From NCBI GenBank assembly GCA_964058805.1, contig CAXKVV010000246.1:62001-126000 (forward strand): a stretch of DNA of 64,000 nt, read 5' to 3'. Of the stretch, positions 22,693-33,999 are shown in pieces (the first letter of the stretch is position 1; every line of letters begins with the position of its first letter). Source of the DNA: Schoenoplectus triqueter. Taxonomy: Eukaryota; Streptophyta; Magnoliopsida; Poales; Cyperaceae. A program made the position numbers and the translations under genes. The notes under the pieces are model-generated. The model was not told the DNA's origin. It did not search any database and was given only the letters and a program-made list of their open reading frames with translations.

Positions 22693-23740
22693 TTAAGTAG
22701 AACGGAAAACTGGTAAAAGAAAACTCGACAGGAAATTAATGTCTCACTGTAAAATTCCTTTCTACACCTGGTGTATGCTTCCTTTCCCTCAACTGCAATC
22801 CTATTTCTTTTATTTTTTGGTTTGTGTTTTATGTACCTCGTTGGAGATGCGAGTTTCGTCTTCAGAAAAACAAATAAAAAATTGATGGACCCTGTCTAAA
22901 TAGATTGATTTTGAAATTAAACGATGACATCAGTTTGACAGTCTGTCGAAGATTGGAAATGATCCAACTATTTATTTATTTTTCTATTGGGATTTGGGAG
23001 AAACTTCTACCGTTTATCTTGAAAGAATGGAGGAAAAAAAGAGAGAGAAAAGTAAGGACTAAAGAGAATTCACAGGCCCTATCATTCTTCTGTAGTTTTG
23101 GGCTAGATCCGAATTTTAAAATTTAATAAATGTTGGCAGAAAATTGAAAGTTTAGTCCTTTTTTGATAGACTTTTTTTGGATTTAATTGGTTTGGTCGTT
23201 TTTCCCATCAGTTCCTTCAAATTCTCTCGTTTTGTTATTTGGTCCATTTTATTTTTTAAAGACTAATCCTGAAATGTTCAGAAATCGGCCCGGAAAATGT
23301 GTTTAGTTTACAAGGCCGCAAACTTGAGCCCAATGTATTAAAATGTGGAGAAGTTAATGCAAGTGAGAACACATCAGAAATCCGGTCCAAACTTCAAAAT
23401 TTTACAAAAGATGAAGAACAAAGTAGCTGGCCTTTTATGTATGTTAGCCATATAATGATGTGAAATATGATTACAAATTTTGATTATTAAACTATTCATA
23501 AGCTTGAAAATTGATGATTAAACTATTCGTTGGGGAAAGGGTTAGCTAGCAGTGGCACTAGTGCTGAATATTGGAAGAATATTCAATATTTTGTTAAATG
23601 CCAACATCTATTATTTAGATTTGATAAACATAAAAGCATACAGAGATTGTATACAAATGCTTACATAAACATGTACTGTTCTCAGGAAGGACTCTACAAC
23701 AATACATGCATACAAGGGATGAAGAGACAGCTTACAAAAA
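22693..23740. other. Intergenic region and XTH 3' flank
   Basis: No gene recognised. The part just left of 23741 should hold the 3' UTR of the XTH gene on the minus strand. Confidence 0.4.
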
Positions 23741-26700
23741 TCATATACCCGCTAAACACTCAGGCGGTGGGACCGGATAGCGGGACTTATCGGAGCAATA
23801 ATCATACACCATATGATTCATACGGACCCATCGGTACAGCCGGGCTTGTACCGGGCCCAATTGCTGGTACGAAGGTGTGTCCCACCAGTTACTGGCAGTT
23901 GCGCTACAATGACTTAGCCAGTCCGAAGTTGAACAGGCCTCTATGTCAATATCTTTGTAGTAGGCATAGAATGGAGCCCTTGACCAATCAATTTTCTCCA
24001 AGCCGCCACGTGTCGCCCAATCATCAGCATTCCAAATTGTAGAATATATTCCCATTGGTTGGGAGTTGGGGTAAGCTACCCCTTTTGCCTCGTTGTTTTT
24101 GTAAACTCTAATTGGGAAAGCATCAACAAAAAACCTACAGAAAAACAAAAATAATAGTGTCAAAAAATTCTCTCTTCTTTGCACAAAAGATTCTCTCTTC
24201 TTAGTGCAATAATTGCTGCAAAGTACTGCAAAGAAAAAAAAACGATCCCTTCAAGTTGTAAAGTACAAAGGAAGAAAAGAAGAGAAAGGAAAAGAGATGA
24301 TAGTATTATTTTTCTTTTGTTCACAACTCTTTTTGTCAGAACGCTCATGCAGCAGGAACCACAATAATGCATGCAAGTCTAGTTGCTGTAAGCCAGTGAC
24401 TGGATAGACTTGAAAGAGAAAGACACACACCATTGGTGCAATAGTCAATGGATGAGCAATAATGGGGCTTGATGCGCACTTTGTACTACGCTTTAAATGG
24501 GCCATTAAGAGGTAATAATAATGTTTGCTATTGAACGCTCAAGCTTACTGTTTGTTACAAGGAAACAGAATAAAAAATATATATTATAGCTTTGAGAGAT
24601 CCACCTCCGACTTTTTGTAAAATTACCATGTCCGTTTTGACTTTGAAAGCTCTTAGATTAGTTACTTGCATTGCATTGCATCATCTTAATATTGGGCTGT
24701 TTGATTTTGTTTGTGTGTTTCAAAATTATGTTTGACAGCATTCGCTAGTTAGTTTGGAAGAGAAATAAATACGTTCTTCTTTCAATTTCTTCTTAAAAGG
24801 TATTGGGAATTGTTGATATTGTTAAAAATTTCTCATTTACAGCAATGCAATCGTAAAAATTATATTTCCAGTGATAATTTCACCTTATTGAACACAAGAA
24901 AAGGAATATAGTAAATAATCAGTAAATAGTAATGTGTACTTTTGATTGGGATATGTAGGCATCCAGTTTTGTTAGACATTTCGTATTGATTAGAATTTGT
25001 ACTTTGTACTATTCGGCTTGTCATGTTATATTATGTCTATTATAATAATACAAGAAAACATTAAAATTCACACTGGTAACTTTACTGTTGGTTTGTACAA
25101 CAATTGATGATATTGACCTCTATTGAAGTTAAATAGAAACACATTTGGCGTATCTACTATAAGTCTATAATTGATTATAGTCGGGTTGTATGATTTGACT
25201 ACTGTCGGTATTTGCCATTTCATCTCCATTTTTTTTTTGAAGTTTTTCTTAAAAATGCAACACATGAATTTTTCGGAAGGCCATCCATTCTAGTATTATT
25301 TATGTTCAAGTATATTTAATTGCGGAGTTCTGATAAAATCCGGTGCTTTAGTGCTGTATGATCGCATCCCATCTCGGTTACATTTACCCTACTTCTTTAG
25401 CATCATGTTCATTCTCTGATCCTTATGCATTCATTTGGTTGTATTCTATCCTTTCGTACAAAGTACAGGCACCCATATATCAAATCTGTACTGATGTTGG
25501 AATTTTGAAACTTTTTTTAGTTGTATGGTTCTGGTAACTTATAAAAATTACTAGAAGTTAGAAAACTATATCAAGTAAACACAAGTTTTCTTTGCTTTCT
25601 AAGACTCAAATGAAAACCAAAAACATCAGAAAAAGGTGAAAAAGAAAAAAATGAGAAGGTGGAGAGAATGATTCATTGCACTACTAATTTCACCAATCAA
25701 ATTGAGAAAGACAGTGTGAAAGGGAGTGTGGGAGTTGCATGAAAGTAAACTTACACAATGTGGTGGTGATTCCAAAGGATGGAATAGGTGTGGAAATCAG
25801 AGGAGGGGTCAAACCAGAGATTGACTCTCTGTTCTCTATCTCCTTTGCCATGAGAGTATACATTTGTCTGTACCGTGTACGGATGGCCTGACCTGTTTCC
25901 CAGAAATTCAAAATCCACTTCGTCTCTTATTTTATCTGTATCTGAATTCAACTGCATGCACAAATTTACAAGTCAATACATGCTATAGAAAAGTTCAATG
26001 CACATCTACAATTGATATGCTAAAAAATATAATTGCAATGTTGCATTCAGAGGAGAAGTTACAATGCACATGAGTTGCGGTTTATTTCTCGTGGGGATAA
26101 TGCAGAAATCATTTATATGTAGAAAACTATAAAAAATAAGCTCTTATTTCTATGAAAAGGAAGAAGAAGAGAGAAAAAATTAAAATCTTTGTAGCAATCA
26201 CGTGTCTTCTGTAGTTTGTCGTTTATATGAAACGTCAGTCATGCAGCTTTTTGACACAAAATAATCCAAAATTACTGTAAAGCTAATTAGCCCTTTCTAT
26301 TTTACTCAGTACCTTGTCTTTTCTTACAGTTTCTTGTTGTAAATTAATCAGTTTGTTATATAATTTTCTACTACATAGGTACCCATTAGCATCCCTCTTA
26401 ATTTTAAATATATTTAATAGCACCAGTAATTAAGTCAGTAAGAACTACATATATAGGGATAGATCGTTTTGCATATAAGAAATATTATTTAATTCTACAA
26501 TAAAGCTCTTTTGTCCTCCAGTACTTCACGTTTTCCAATTATAAATTCTCTCTGCTTTCAATAAACTTGAATTTGATTTCTCGTTGTTTTCGTAAGCACT
26601 AAGCAGTGTCCAATAAAAGCATTGGAAAAAGAAACAAAGGGTACAACCAATACAGTCATCTACCTTCATTTTCAAAATCTAAATGATCCTTTATTCAAAA

Positions 26701-27229
26701 TAGGAATATGGAAACGCTAGCTATTATTATGGTATCCTTGTTTTATTTCATTTGGGATCAACAATGAGCTTATTACTGCATACATAAGTTTTGAAAGGTA
26801 TAATTTGACAAAGTGTGTATCACATACATAAAATGCAGTAACAGTGCCAGCAGAGTCTCCTGCTATCAGCTTGATTTTCATGCTTACTCGTCCAAACATA
26901 AATTTGTTTTTCGAAGCAAACCCACAACCTGTATAAATATATTAGTACTTAGAAGGTGAAAACACGATGGACATATTATATATAAAATGCATATATCTTT
27001 TTTGAGAATAGTTTTGGAACAGAGAAGCAACATAGAAGCACAAACCTGAGTTTCGGTCAAGTAAGAGTTGTAAAGAGCTGCCATTGTTAAGCTCTGTGAC
27101 GTGGGACCCAGCCCAAGTGACTCTAAAGTCCCTTGCAAAATATGCCGGCTTTGCCATTGCGAGAGAAAGCATCTTACAGAAGAAAAGTAGAGAGTGAGTA
27201 AAGAAGAGATACAGCCTACTAGTGGCCAT
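23741..27229 (-). CDS. Xyloglucan endotransglucosylase/hydrolase, XTH6/7-like
   Basis: Secreted GH16 enzyme that cleaves xyloglucan and rejoins it to another chain in the wall. Exons (minus order) 27229-27046, 26928-26828, 25951-25755, 24134-23741 sum to 876 bases, 291 residues. A hydrophobic signal peptide covers about residues 1-26 (ending LSLAMA). The catalytic motif [10 protein letters not shown] is intact, with nucleophile and acid/base Glu, and is followed by the usual N-glycosylation site NRS. Downstream are [16 protein letters not shown] and [19 protein letters not shown]. The C-terminal XET_C region with its Cys residues ends [19 protein letters not shown]. Four exons and the RDE-type active-site flank resemble XTH6/7 rather than the group of the second XTH here. 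The last intron (25754-24135) is long. Confidence 0.95.
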
Positions 27230-27261
27230 TAATTTTTGCTTGATTGGTCTTTTAGATTCTA

Positions 27262-27294
27262 CGAGAGGAGAGAGAGAGAGAGAGAGAGAGAGAC
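27262..27294 (-). repeat. (CT)n tract in XTH 5' UTR
   Basis: An almost pure GA run on the plus strand, hence CT on the gene strand, lies 35-65 bases before the ATG. CT-rich leaders are common in plant genes and can act as promoter-proximal elements; here this is only inferred. Confidence 0.8.
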
Positions 27295-27332
27295 TGAGTG
27301 GTGTGAGAAATCTTTTGAAAGTTTGGTTTGCT

Positions 27333-27340
27333 TAAATAGG
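27333..27340 (-). promoter_or_regulatory. Probable TATA box of the XTH6/7-like gene
   Basis: Minus-strand CTATTTAAG lies about 105 bases before the ATG and upstream of the CT tract. Position is suitable for a core promoter; the match is to the variant TATTTAA form. Confidence 0.5.
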
Positions 27341-27342
27341 TG

Positions 27343-28450
27343 GATGGATCAGACTCAGGGGGTTTGAATGTGCATAGACTGTTTTAATTTTGTATTTTGG
27401 TTTTTTGTTTAATTCGCCTGATAATCCGAAGAGATGTATAAGTATCATGTACATGGGCATTTATTAAGTCATTGATTTAATATTACACCAAAATGTGACA
27501 AAATTTTAAATTAAATATTATTCATCATCCCTTGGAACTTTTTTGTCCTTGTCCTTGAATGCACAATATATTTTTTTATAAGAAAAATCAAACTTTCAGA
27601 TTTTATAAATATTCATTAAAAAATTCTCAGTTCGAATTTCAAACCTACAACCTTCCACTGTATAAACATTATTTTTTATCACTAAATTAAAGACTAATTC
27701 TCAGCATAATACATCAACTTTTATATTTTGTAGTAAGAATAGACCATTTGATAATCTTAATAAGTTGATAATCTTTAAAGACGATGCTTATATTGAAATC
27801 GAACATTATGAAAATGTTCTTCATGATACTTATACATGACGAAATTTGATATTAACCACACATCAAGTGAGAAATGAAATTTTCACGGCATATACTAAAC
27901 TTGGTCAATTGCATTTATACTCATCAGACGACCTTGAAAATTGGGGTGTCATTCGGATCCAAAGTAATCGAATTACATATTATCATTTACCAACCTACAT
28001 CCGAGAGAAAAGGCCCAAAAATGGTGCGGCCATGCACAAGCATATTTCATTGCCAGCTAATAATGGGTCCTATGCTTATTTGAGCACACAGTCCTTCATT
28101 GACTTAATTATCACTTCATTCAATTTAACCCATTTCAAGAGAAACAGCTGGCCCTTTTGTGCAAATATGCCAGCTAATAACGGGTCCATTCCCATCATGC
28201 CATTAATCGCCTCAGGATGTAACCCGTCTGTGTTGCCACAGAAAATCCTTGGATTCATAATAAATGGAATGATTACTGGGCCCCTTATCTATTGCGCAAT
28301 TCGCAAACTGACCCCACCTCCAGTAACCAGTGATTCACGTTGCAACGTATGACTTGACATTTGACTTGATCGACGGACAGGACATGTTATGAACTGAGGA
28401 GGTGAATTCATGTCTCATGCTAATTGCTAACTCAGTCATCACCAATTTAG
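27343..28450. other. Intergenic region upstream of XTH
   Basis: No recognised gene. A stop-free frame of 168 codons (27846-28352, plus) begins at TTG, lacks family likeness and is probably chance. The phrase gccagctaataa-gggtcc occurs twice, at about 28052 and 28169. Confidence 0.4.
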
Positions 28451-29332
28451 ATTCGGGTCCGTTTGGCATCCAATGGAATAACAAAAAGTTGGAATAGAAT
28501 AACTATTCCGATGAATTAATTTGCCAAACGAATTTTAGACTAAGTAGAAGAGTGCGGAATAGTGCTAATCCGGTATACCAACTTATAGGTGGAATACCGG
28601 ATTAGCTCTCGTCGGAATAGCGATTATTGTTTGATTATATTATATTATATTATTATATTATGATTATGATTAAGATTTAGTATTCTTATATTATTATATT
28701 ATATTTATGAGTATAATTTATTATTATATTAATATTATGATTATGATTTATTATTATTATCATTATATTATTATTATTATTAAATTATTATTATCATTAT
28801 TGTTATTATATTATCGTTACCATTAGTATTATTATATTATTTATTTATTATTATAAATATAATTTTAATATTATATTATTATTATAAATAAAAATATAAT
28901 TATTTTATTATTATATTATTATGATCAAGATTATTTATTATTATATTATTATATTATGATGATTATGATTATGATTATGATTATTTATTATTATTTTATT
29001 ATGTTGTATTAATTTATTATTATATTATTATAATTATAATTATTTTTAATTATTGTTATTTTTATGATTATATTTTTATTATTATTATTATGATTATGAT
29101 TATTATATTATAATTATATTATTAAAATTATGATTACTTATTATTATTATATTATTATAATTATGATTGTAATTATATTTAATTATTATTATATTACTAT
29201 ATTATGATTATGTTTATATTTTTATTATATTACTATTATAATATTATTATTTATTATTATTATTTTTTAATACTTTATTATTATTTTATTATGTTGTATT
29301 ATATTATTATATGTTGATTATTGTTATGATTA

Positions 29333-29378
<46 letters not shown>

Positions 29379-29900
29379 TATAATTATTTTTATGATTATT
29401 ATTATATTTTTATTATTATATTATTATGATTATGATTATGGTTATATTATTATGATTATGACTATAATTATTATTATCATGATTATGATTATGATTATTA
29501 TATTATTAAAATTATGATTATTTATTATTATATTATTATAATTATGATGGTAATTATATTTTTTATTATTATATTACTATATTATGATTATGTTTATATT
29601 TTTATTATATTACTATTATAATATTATTATTTATTATGATTATTTTTTATTACTTTATTATTATTATCTTACTATTATGATTATTATTTTACTATTATTA
29701 TTATCATCATCATTATTAGTATCATAATTATTCATATTTTAACTATTCTGAGTAACAACTGCCAAACGATATTTTCGCTCTTCCGAATAGTCAAGAATAC
29801 CACTCTTCTACCACTCTTCCAAAAAAAATACTATTCTATCACTCTTCCAAAATTACCACTCTTCCAAAGCTATTTCTTGATTTGCCAAACGGACCCGAAT
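28451..29900. mobile_element. TIR element filled with TTA-type repeats
   Basis: Perfect 18-base terminal inverted repeats: attcgggtccgtttggca at 28451-28468 and its reverse complement at 29883-29900. Subterminal parts share the phrases gccaaacga, ccactcttcc and ggaatag. The core (about 28630-29740) is almost only A and T in TTA, TTATGA and ATTATA patterns, with a pure (TTA)n run near 29336-29379. No protein is encoded. TIR ends of this kind occur in plant hAT and Harbinger-related non-autonomous elements; the flanks show no convincing target duplication, so superfamily is open. Confidence 0.85.
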
Positions 29901-29969
29901 AGAATAGATTAAATAGACTAGTGAAATTTATGTGTCTGTAACTGTGTAAGTGGGTAATGCTGATATAGG

Positions 29970-30345
29970 TGGTAATCAACGGGTCGGGTCGGGTTCGGGT
30001 TTGGGTGGATCGGGTCGGGTCGGGTAAGTTTAATCAAAAAAATTATTGGGTCACGGGTCAGGTTCGGGTCAATCAGATCCGGGTCGGGTCGAATTTTGGG
30101 TCGAACATTGTTAGGTTTTTTTGAGTTTCGGGTCAATTTGGATCGGGTCGGGTTTCGGGTTATTAGTAGCTCAGGTCATCTCGGGTTCCGAGTCATTTGG
30201 GTCCGGGCCGGGTCGGATTTCAGATCATTTGATATCGGATAATCTCGGGTTTCAGGTTATTTCGGATCGGGCCAGACCGGGTCAGATTCTTTTTTGTGAT
30301 GTTTTATTTTGGGTCGGGTCGGGTTGGATTTCGGGTCATCAAGAC
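29970..30345. repeat. GGGTC-rich degenerate tract 2
   Basis: Repeats of gggtcgggtcgggttcgggt with interspersed ggatcgggtcgggt, ttcgggtcatt and similar. It begins about 70 bases after the TTA-filled TIR element. Same style as the other GGGTC tracts. Confidence 0.85.
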
Positions 30346-30642
30346 TTTAATTTTTTTTTCAGAAATTCATTTTAGACAATGTTAGATCTAAATTATCAAT
30401 TATGTTATAATCAATTTGACTTTTCAAATAATATGGATATGATTAATTAATTTAGATCTAGTCAGATCAGTTCTAGGTCGATATACTTCATTCATTTTAT
30501 TAACAAACTGAAGACATATTACTTATGATAATTCTGATTAATATACATTATTTTTATGATAATTTTAATTAATAGACATCATTATGATTCGAAATGTAAT
30601 TTTTTTATTTCGGTATAAATTTTGAATATATATATATATATA

Positions 30643-31693
30643 TGTTACACTTAACATCTTCTTTGATTTGTCAATTTACAAAATAATCTTGAATTTTACA
30701 ATTTGTCTTGTTTGAGTTTTGTGTAGGGATTGAAATACAAAATGGATTAGTGCACGAGAACCAAGACTAATTATGAGATGCAAAAGCTTAATCAAAATTA
30801 GATTTAAGTTTAGTTAGACTCAAACTTGGTTTAATTGATTACGTTAAATGGAGTTTAAACTGCAAGAAAATAAGAAAAATAGACCAAATAGTTATAACAG
30901 TTCATGAACATTTATAATGACTCGTGAAGAGTTATAACGATTCATGAAGAGTTATAATGGTTCATGAATAGTTATAACGGTTCATGAAAAGTTATAACGG
31001 TTCATTGAAGAGTTATAACGGTTCATTGAACAGTTATAACGATTCGTGAATTATTATAACGATTCAGGCCGAAAGTTATTTCTGATCAGCTTCAGGAGGT
31101 CTATATAAAGGGGTTACTAGTTATATGCAAAGTGAAAGAGATAATTCAAGAGATTGAAACACTCAATTAGCCAAATCTTTGTACAAGTTTAATCTATCTT
31201 CTCTCTATTCTCCCAACTTGATCCTTCCTGATCTTATTGTAAACATTTTTTTGAGCTGTAGTGCTCACCTTTTTTGAGATGTAGTGTTCACTTTTTTTAG
31301 TGTGTTGTCATTCATCCTTTTTAAGTGTGTTGTTACTCTAGTTACCGATAGACTTGGCAGCCCATTGGTGTAAGGGACAAAGTTCTACAAGTGTAAAAAC
31401 CCTTTTTAATATATCGGTTCAACCTCAATTGTTAGAGGTTGAGGGTCCCGAAGACTTAGGCATTGTTAAAGCCGAACTCTGTTACATCTTGTGTTCTTAT
31501 TTTATCTTTACTTTTTTTTTCTCACATTTCTTTGATTGTTATATTCTTGTGATAATTGAATTGATTTAAATTGTATTCCGCTGCCATTACACTTGAACAT
31601 TAAGCCCCAAATCGGTTTATATATTTCTACCTTAGATTATTTACATTCTTACATTATTTTTGACTTTTCAATACCACTATCCTAGAACTTTCA
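30643..31693 (+). mobile_element. Solo LTR of a Copia-like family
   Basis: Begins TGTTACACTTAACATC and ends ATCCTAGAACTTTCA. It aligns end to end with the 3' LTR at 54229-55433: shared phrases include ctttgtttgagtttt-type, ccaagactaat, ctctctattctcccaactt, aagttctacaagtgtaaaa and caacctcaattgttagagg. A TATA box (ctatataaag) is at 31101-31110. TA-rich sequence flanks both sides. No primer site or internal region follows, so it is a solo LTR. Confidence 0.9.
30888..31065. repeat. Tandem repeats in the LTR (unit about 20-22 bases)
   Basis: About nine units of gttataacggttcatgaa-(a)ga with variants such as cgattcgtgaa. They lie upstream of the LTR TATA box, in the U3 position. The full-length relative at 54.4-54.7 kb has a sparser, diverged form (gttataatgattca). 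Confidence 0.9.
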
Positions 31694-31994
31694 AGATATA
31701 TCAATATATATATATATATATATATATATGCATGTAGGTAAATTCTTAATTAAAATTATCAAAATTACACGTACAACTATTTGTACGTGCTATATTGATA
31801 AAAATATTTGTTAATTTGTGTTAAAATAAATAGACAGTCCATCGTTGTTTATGAAAGTCATGCTTAACCCGGTCCTCCTCTAAACATGTGCTTAATTCGA
31901 TCTCCCTCAAAATATACTGACAGTCAAGTATAAATTGAATTTATAAAGAGAAGTTTAATATTTATACAGTATAATTTTAAACTAATTAGATACA

Positions 31995-32340
31995 TATATG
32001 TAGCACGAATCGAGTCGGGTTTCGGGTTGTATAATCTCGGGTCATCTCAGGTTTTGAATTGTTCAGGTTTGAATCGGGTCGGGTTTCGTGTCATTTGATC
32101 TCGGGTCATCTCGAGTTTCAGGACGTTCGGGTTCGGATCGGGTCGGATTTTAGATTGTCTGATCTCGGGTCATCCCGAGTTTTCGGGTCGTTCGGGTTCA
32201 GATCAAGTCAGGTTTCGGGTCGTTCAGATTCGGACCAGGTTAGGTTCAGATTAATTTGATTTTTCTGAAAAAATCAAATCAGATCGGGTTCAAATTCGGA
32301 CAGGTCGGGCGGGTTTCTCGGATCGGATCGGATTTTGTCA
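31995..32340. repeat. GGGTC-rich degenerate tract 3
   Basis: Runs of atcgggtcgggtttcgggt, ctcgggtcatctcgagtt and cgttcgggttcgga. Closely similar in phrasing to tract 2, so the two may descend from one family. Confidence 0.8.
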
Positions 32341-33813
32341 TCTCTAATGCAGATGAAAGGATATGTTTCAAGATTCTGATCTGATCTAAAGATGTATCAA
32401 ATGATTCGTCCGTCTTTATTGTGACGATTCTGATCGGAATAACATGATCCTACTATCCTGAAAAAAAATAACAGTATATTCGGACTCCATCAGGATATGC
32501 CAAATAAGTTGTATTTAATTAAATTAATCTTACCTTCTAATGTTCAAATTTTATAATTAATTTTACCTTCTAATATTCAAAATTTATAATTAATCTTGCC
32601 TTCTAATGTTCAAATTCTATCATTGCATACTTGCCTTGACCGTAGCAGGAGGATATGGGTACGGAGGCGCATTGGTGATCTGATTTCTCTTTTGGTGCTT
32701 TTCAATGGCACAACTGATTACTGTCTTGTAATAACAATTAACCCCAGGGCTTTCATTCAAATTCTAACAAAGTGACGCATAAAAAATTTCTATTCTCAAT
32801 AATAATGTATCCAAATCAAATACAAATTGATTATTGAAATAAATTAATAAATTAATACATTTACTATTGGACATATAGATATTTTAAATATCAAAATTCA
32901 TACCATTTAAGAATTGTATTATAAATGATGATATAAATTACGTCTATTTCATTGAATTTCACGTTTTATTCTTTTTTGTAAAAAATATAAAAAATGTTTA
33001 AAGAAATTGTCGAGCAATATCCCATTCCGGTCTTCAAACAATATCGACCAAGTACGTAGCAACACGAATCTTTTTTGCCTTTAATTTTATAATCCGGAGA
33101 TTTATTTTTTAATCTAAGAAAAATCGGAAGATAATGACCACATTGAAAAAGAAATTATAGTATGCGATCTCTTGAATTTTAAATAAATTTATAAAATATT
33201 TTTAAAATGAGTTTTTATAAACTTATTCTTAAATTTATGGTTTGAAATATTTTAAGTTTCATACAATTTAAATGTAATTTGATATTTCATCAAAATTCAT
33301 TAAATTTGAACTGTTCTAATTATCACATAATTTTTATAACCTTTATATCAAATAATACTCAAATTGTATAAACATGAAACACAATCAATCTCTAAGTTTG
33401 AAAATAAAATTATATTTTTTTTATTTTAAAGTTTTTTTTTATAAATTTATTTTCAAAACAAGTAATTTTTGAGATATCCCCTATTTTAAACGCGCTTTTC
33501 ATTTTCTGTGAATTTCTAAGGTTGTCTCCTATTTTTTTTTTCCTTTTTGAAAACTCAAAAGTGTTTCTCAATGGCAAACATGATAACCTGACAATGATGA
33601 TCGCTTCCCATTAGTGGAGTAAGTTTTCGTGGTTAGTACCACTTATGGAGGATGTCAAACAAACAAGAAAATTGGGATCGAAATTGAGCAAGCACCAAAT
33701 TAGCTGTTCAAAAAATTGAAAAAGAAGGACGAATCAACATAAATTATAGTGTTGTACGAATGAAAAATCAAAAAAGACCCCGTAAATTTAAAGATCATCT
33801 GTTTTTTTCCCTT
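32341..33813. other. AT-rich intergenic region
   Basis: No gene recognised. A local triplication of a phrase of about 40 bases (ccttctaatgttcaaattttataattaatc and variants) lies at about 32530-32620; otherwise nothing distinctive. Confidence 0.4.
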
Positions 33814-33946
33814 CAGGACCTGTTCGACATGTAAAAGAGAATGAGATTGGGATTGGAAATTGAATTAAGATGTTATTGTTCGTGTGGCGAAAATAAACTT
33901 GAATTATTTTTTCCCACGGAGGGGAATTAGATCCGAACAGATCCTG
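33814..33946. mobile_element. Small MITE with CAGGACCTGTTCG ends
   Basis: Left end caggacctgttcgac; right end reads inward caggatctgttcgga. Length 133 bases, no coding. Terminal CAG and small size suggest hAT, but no target duplication is clear. Confidence 0.6.
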
Positions 33947-33999
33947 AGCGTTTCCCTCTCCTTCGAGTAGAATGGATAGAATGGAAGTAATGTGAGCAG

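Noticed and set aside
29311..29517. Open frame of poly-Leu/Ile
   Set aside because: It is a translation of the TTA repeat core, not a gene.
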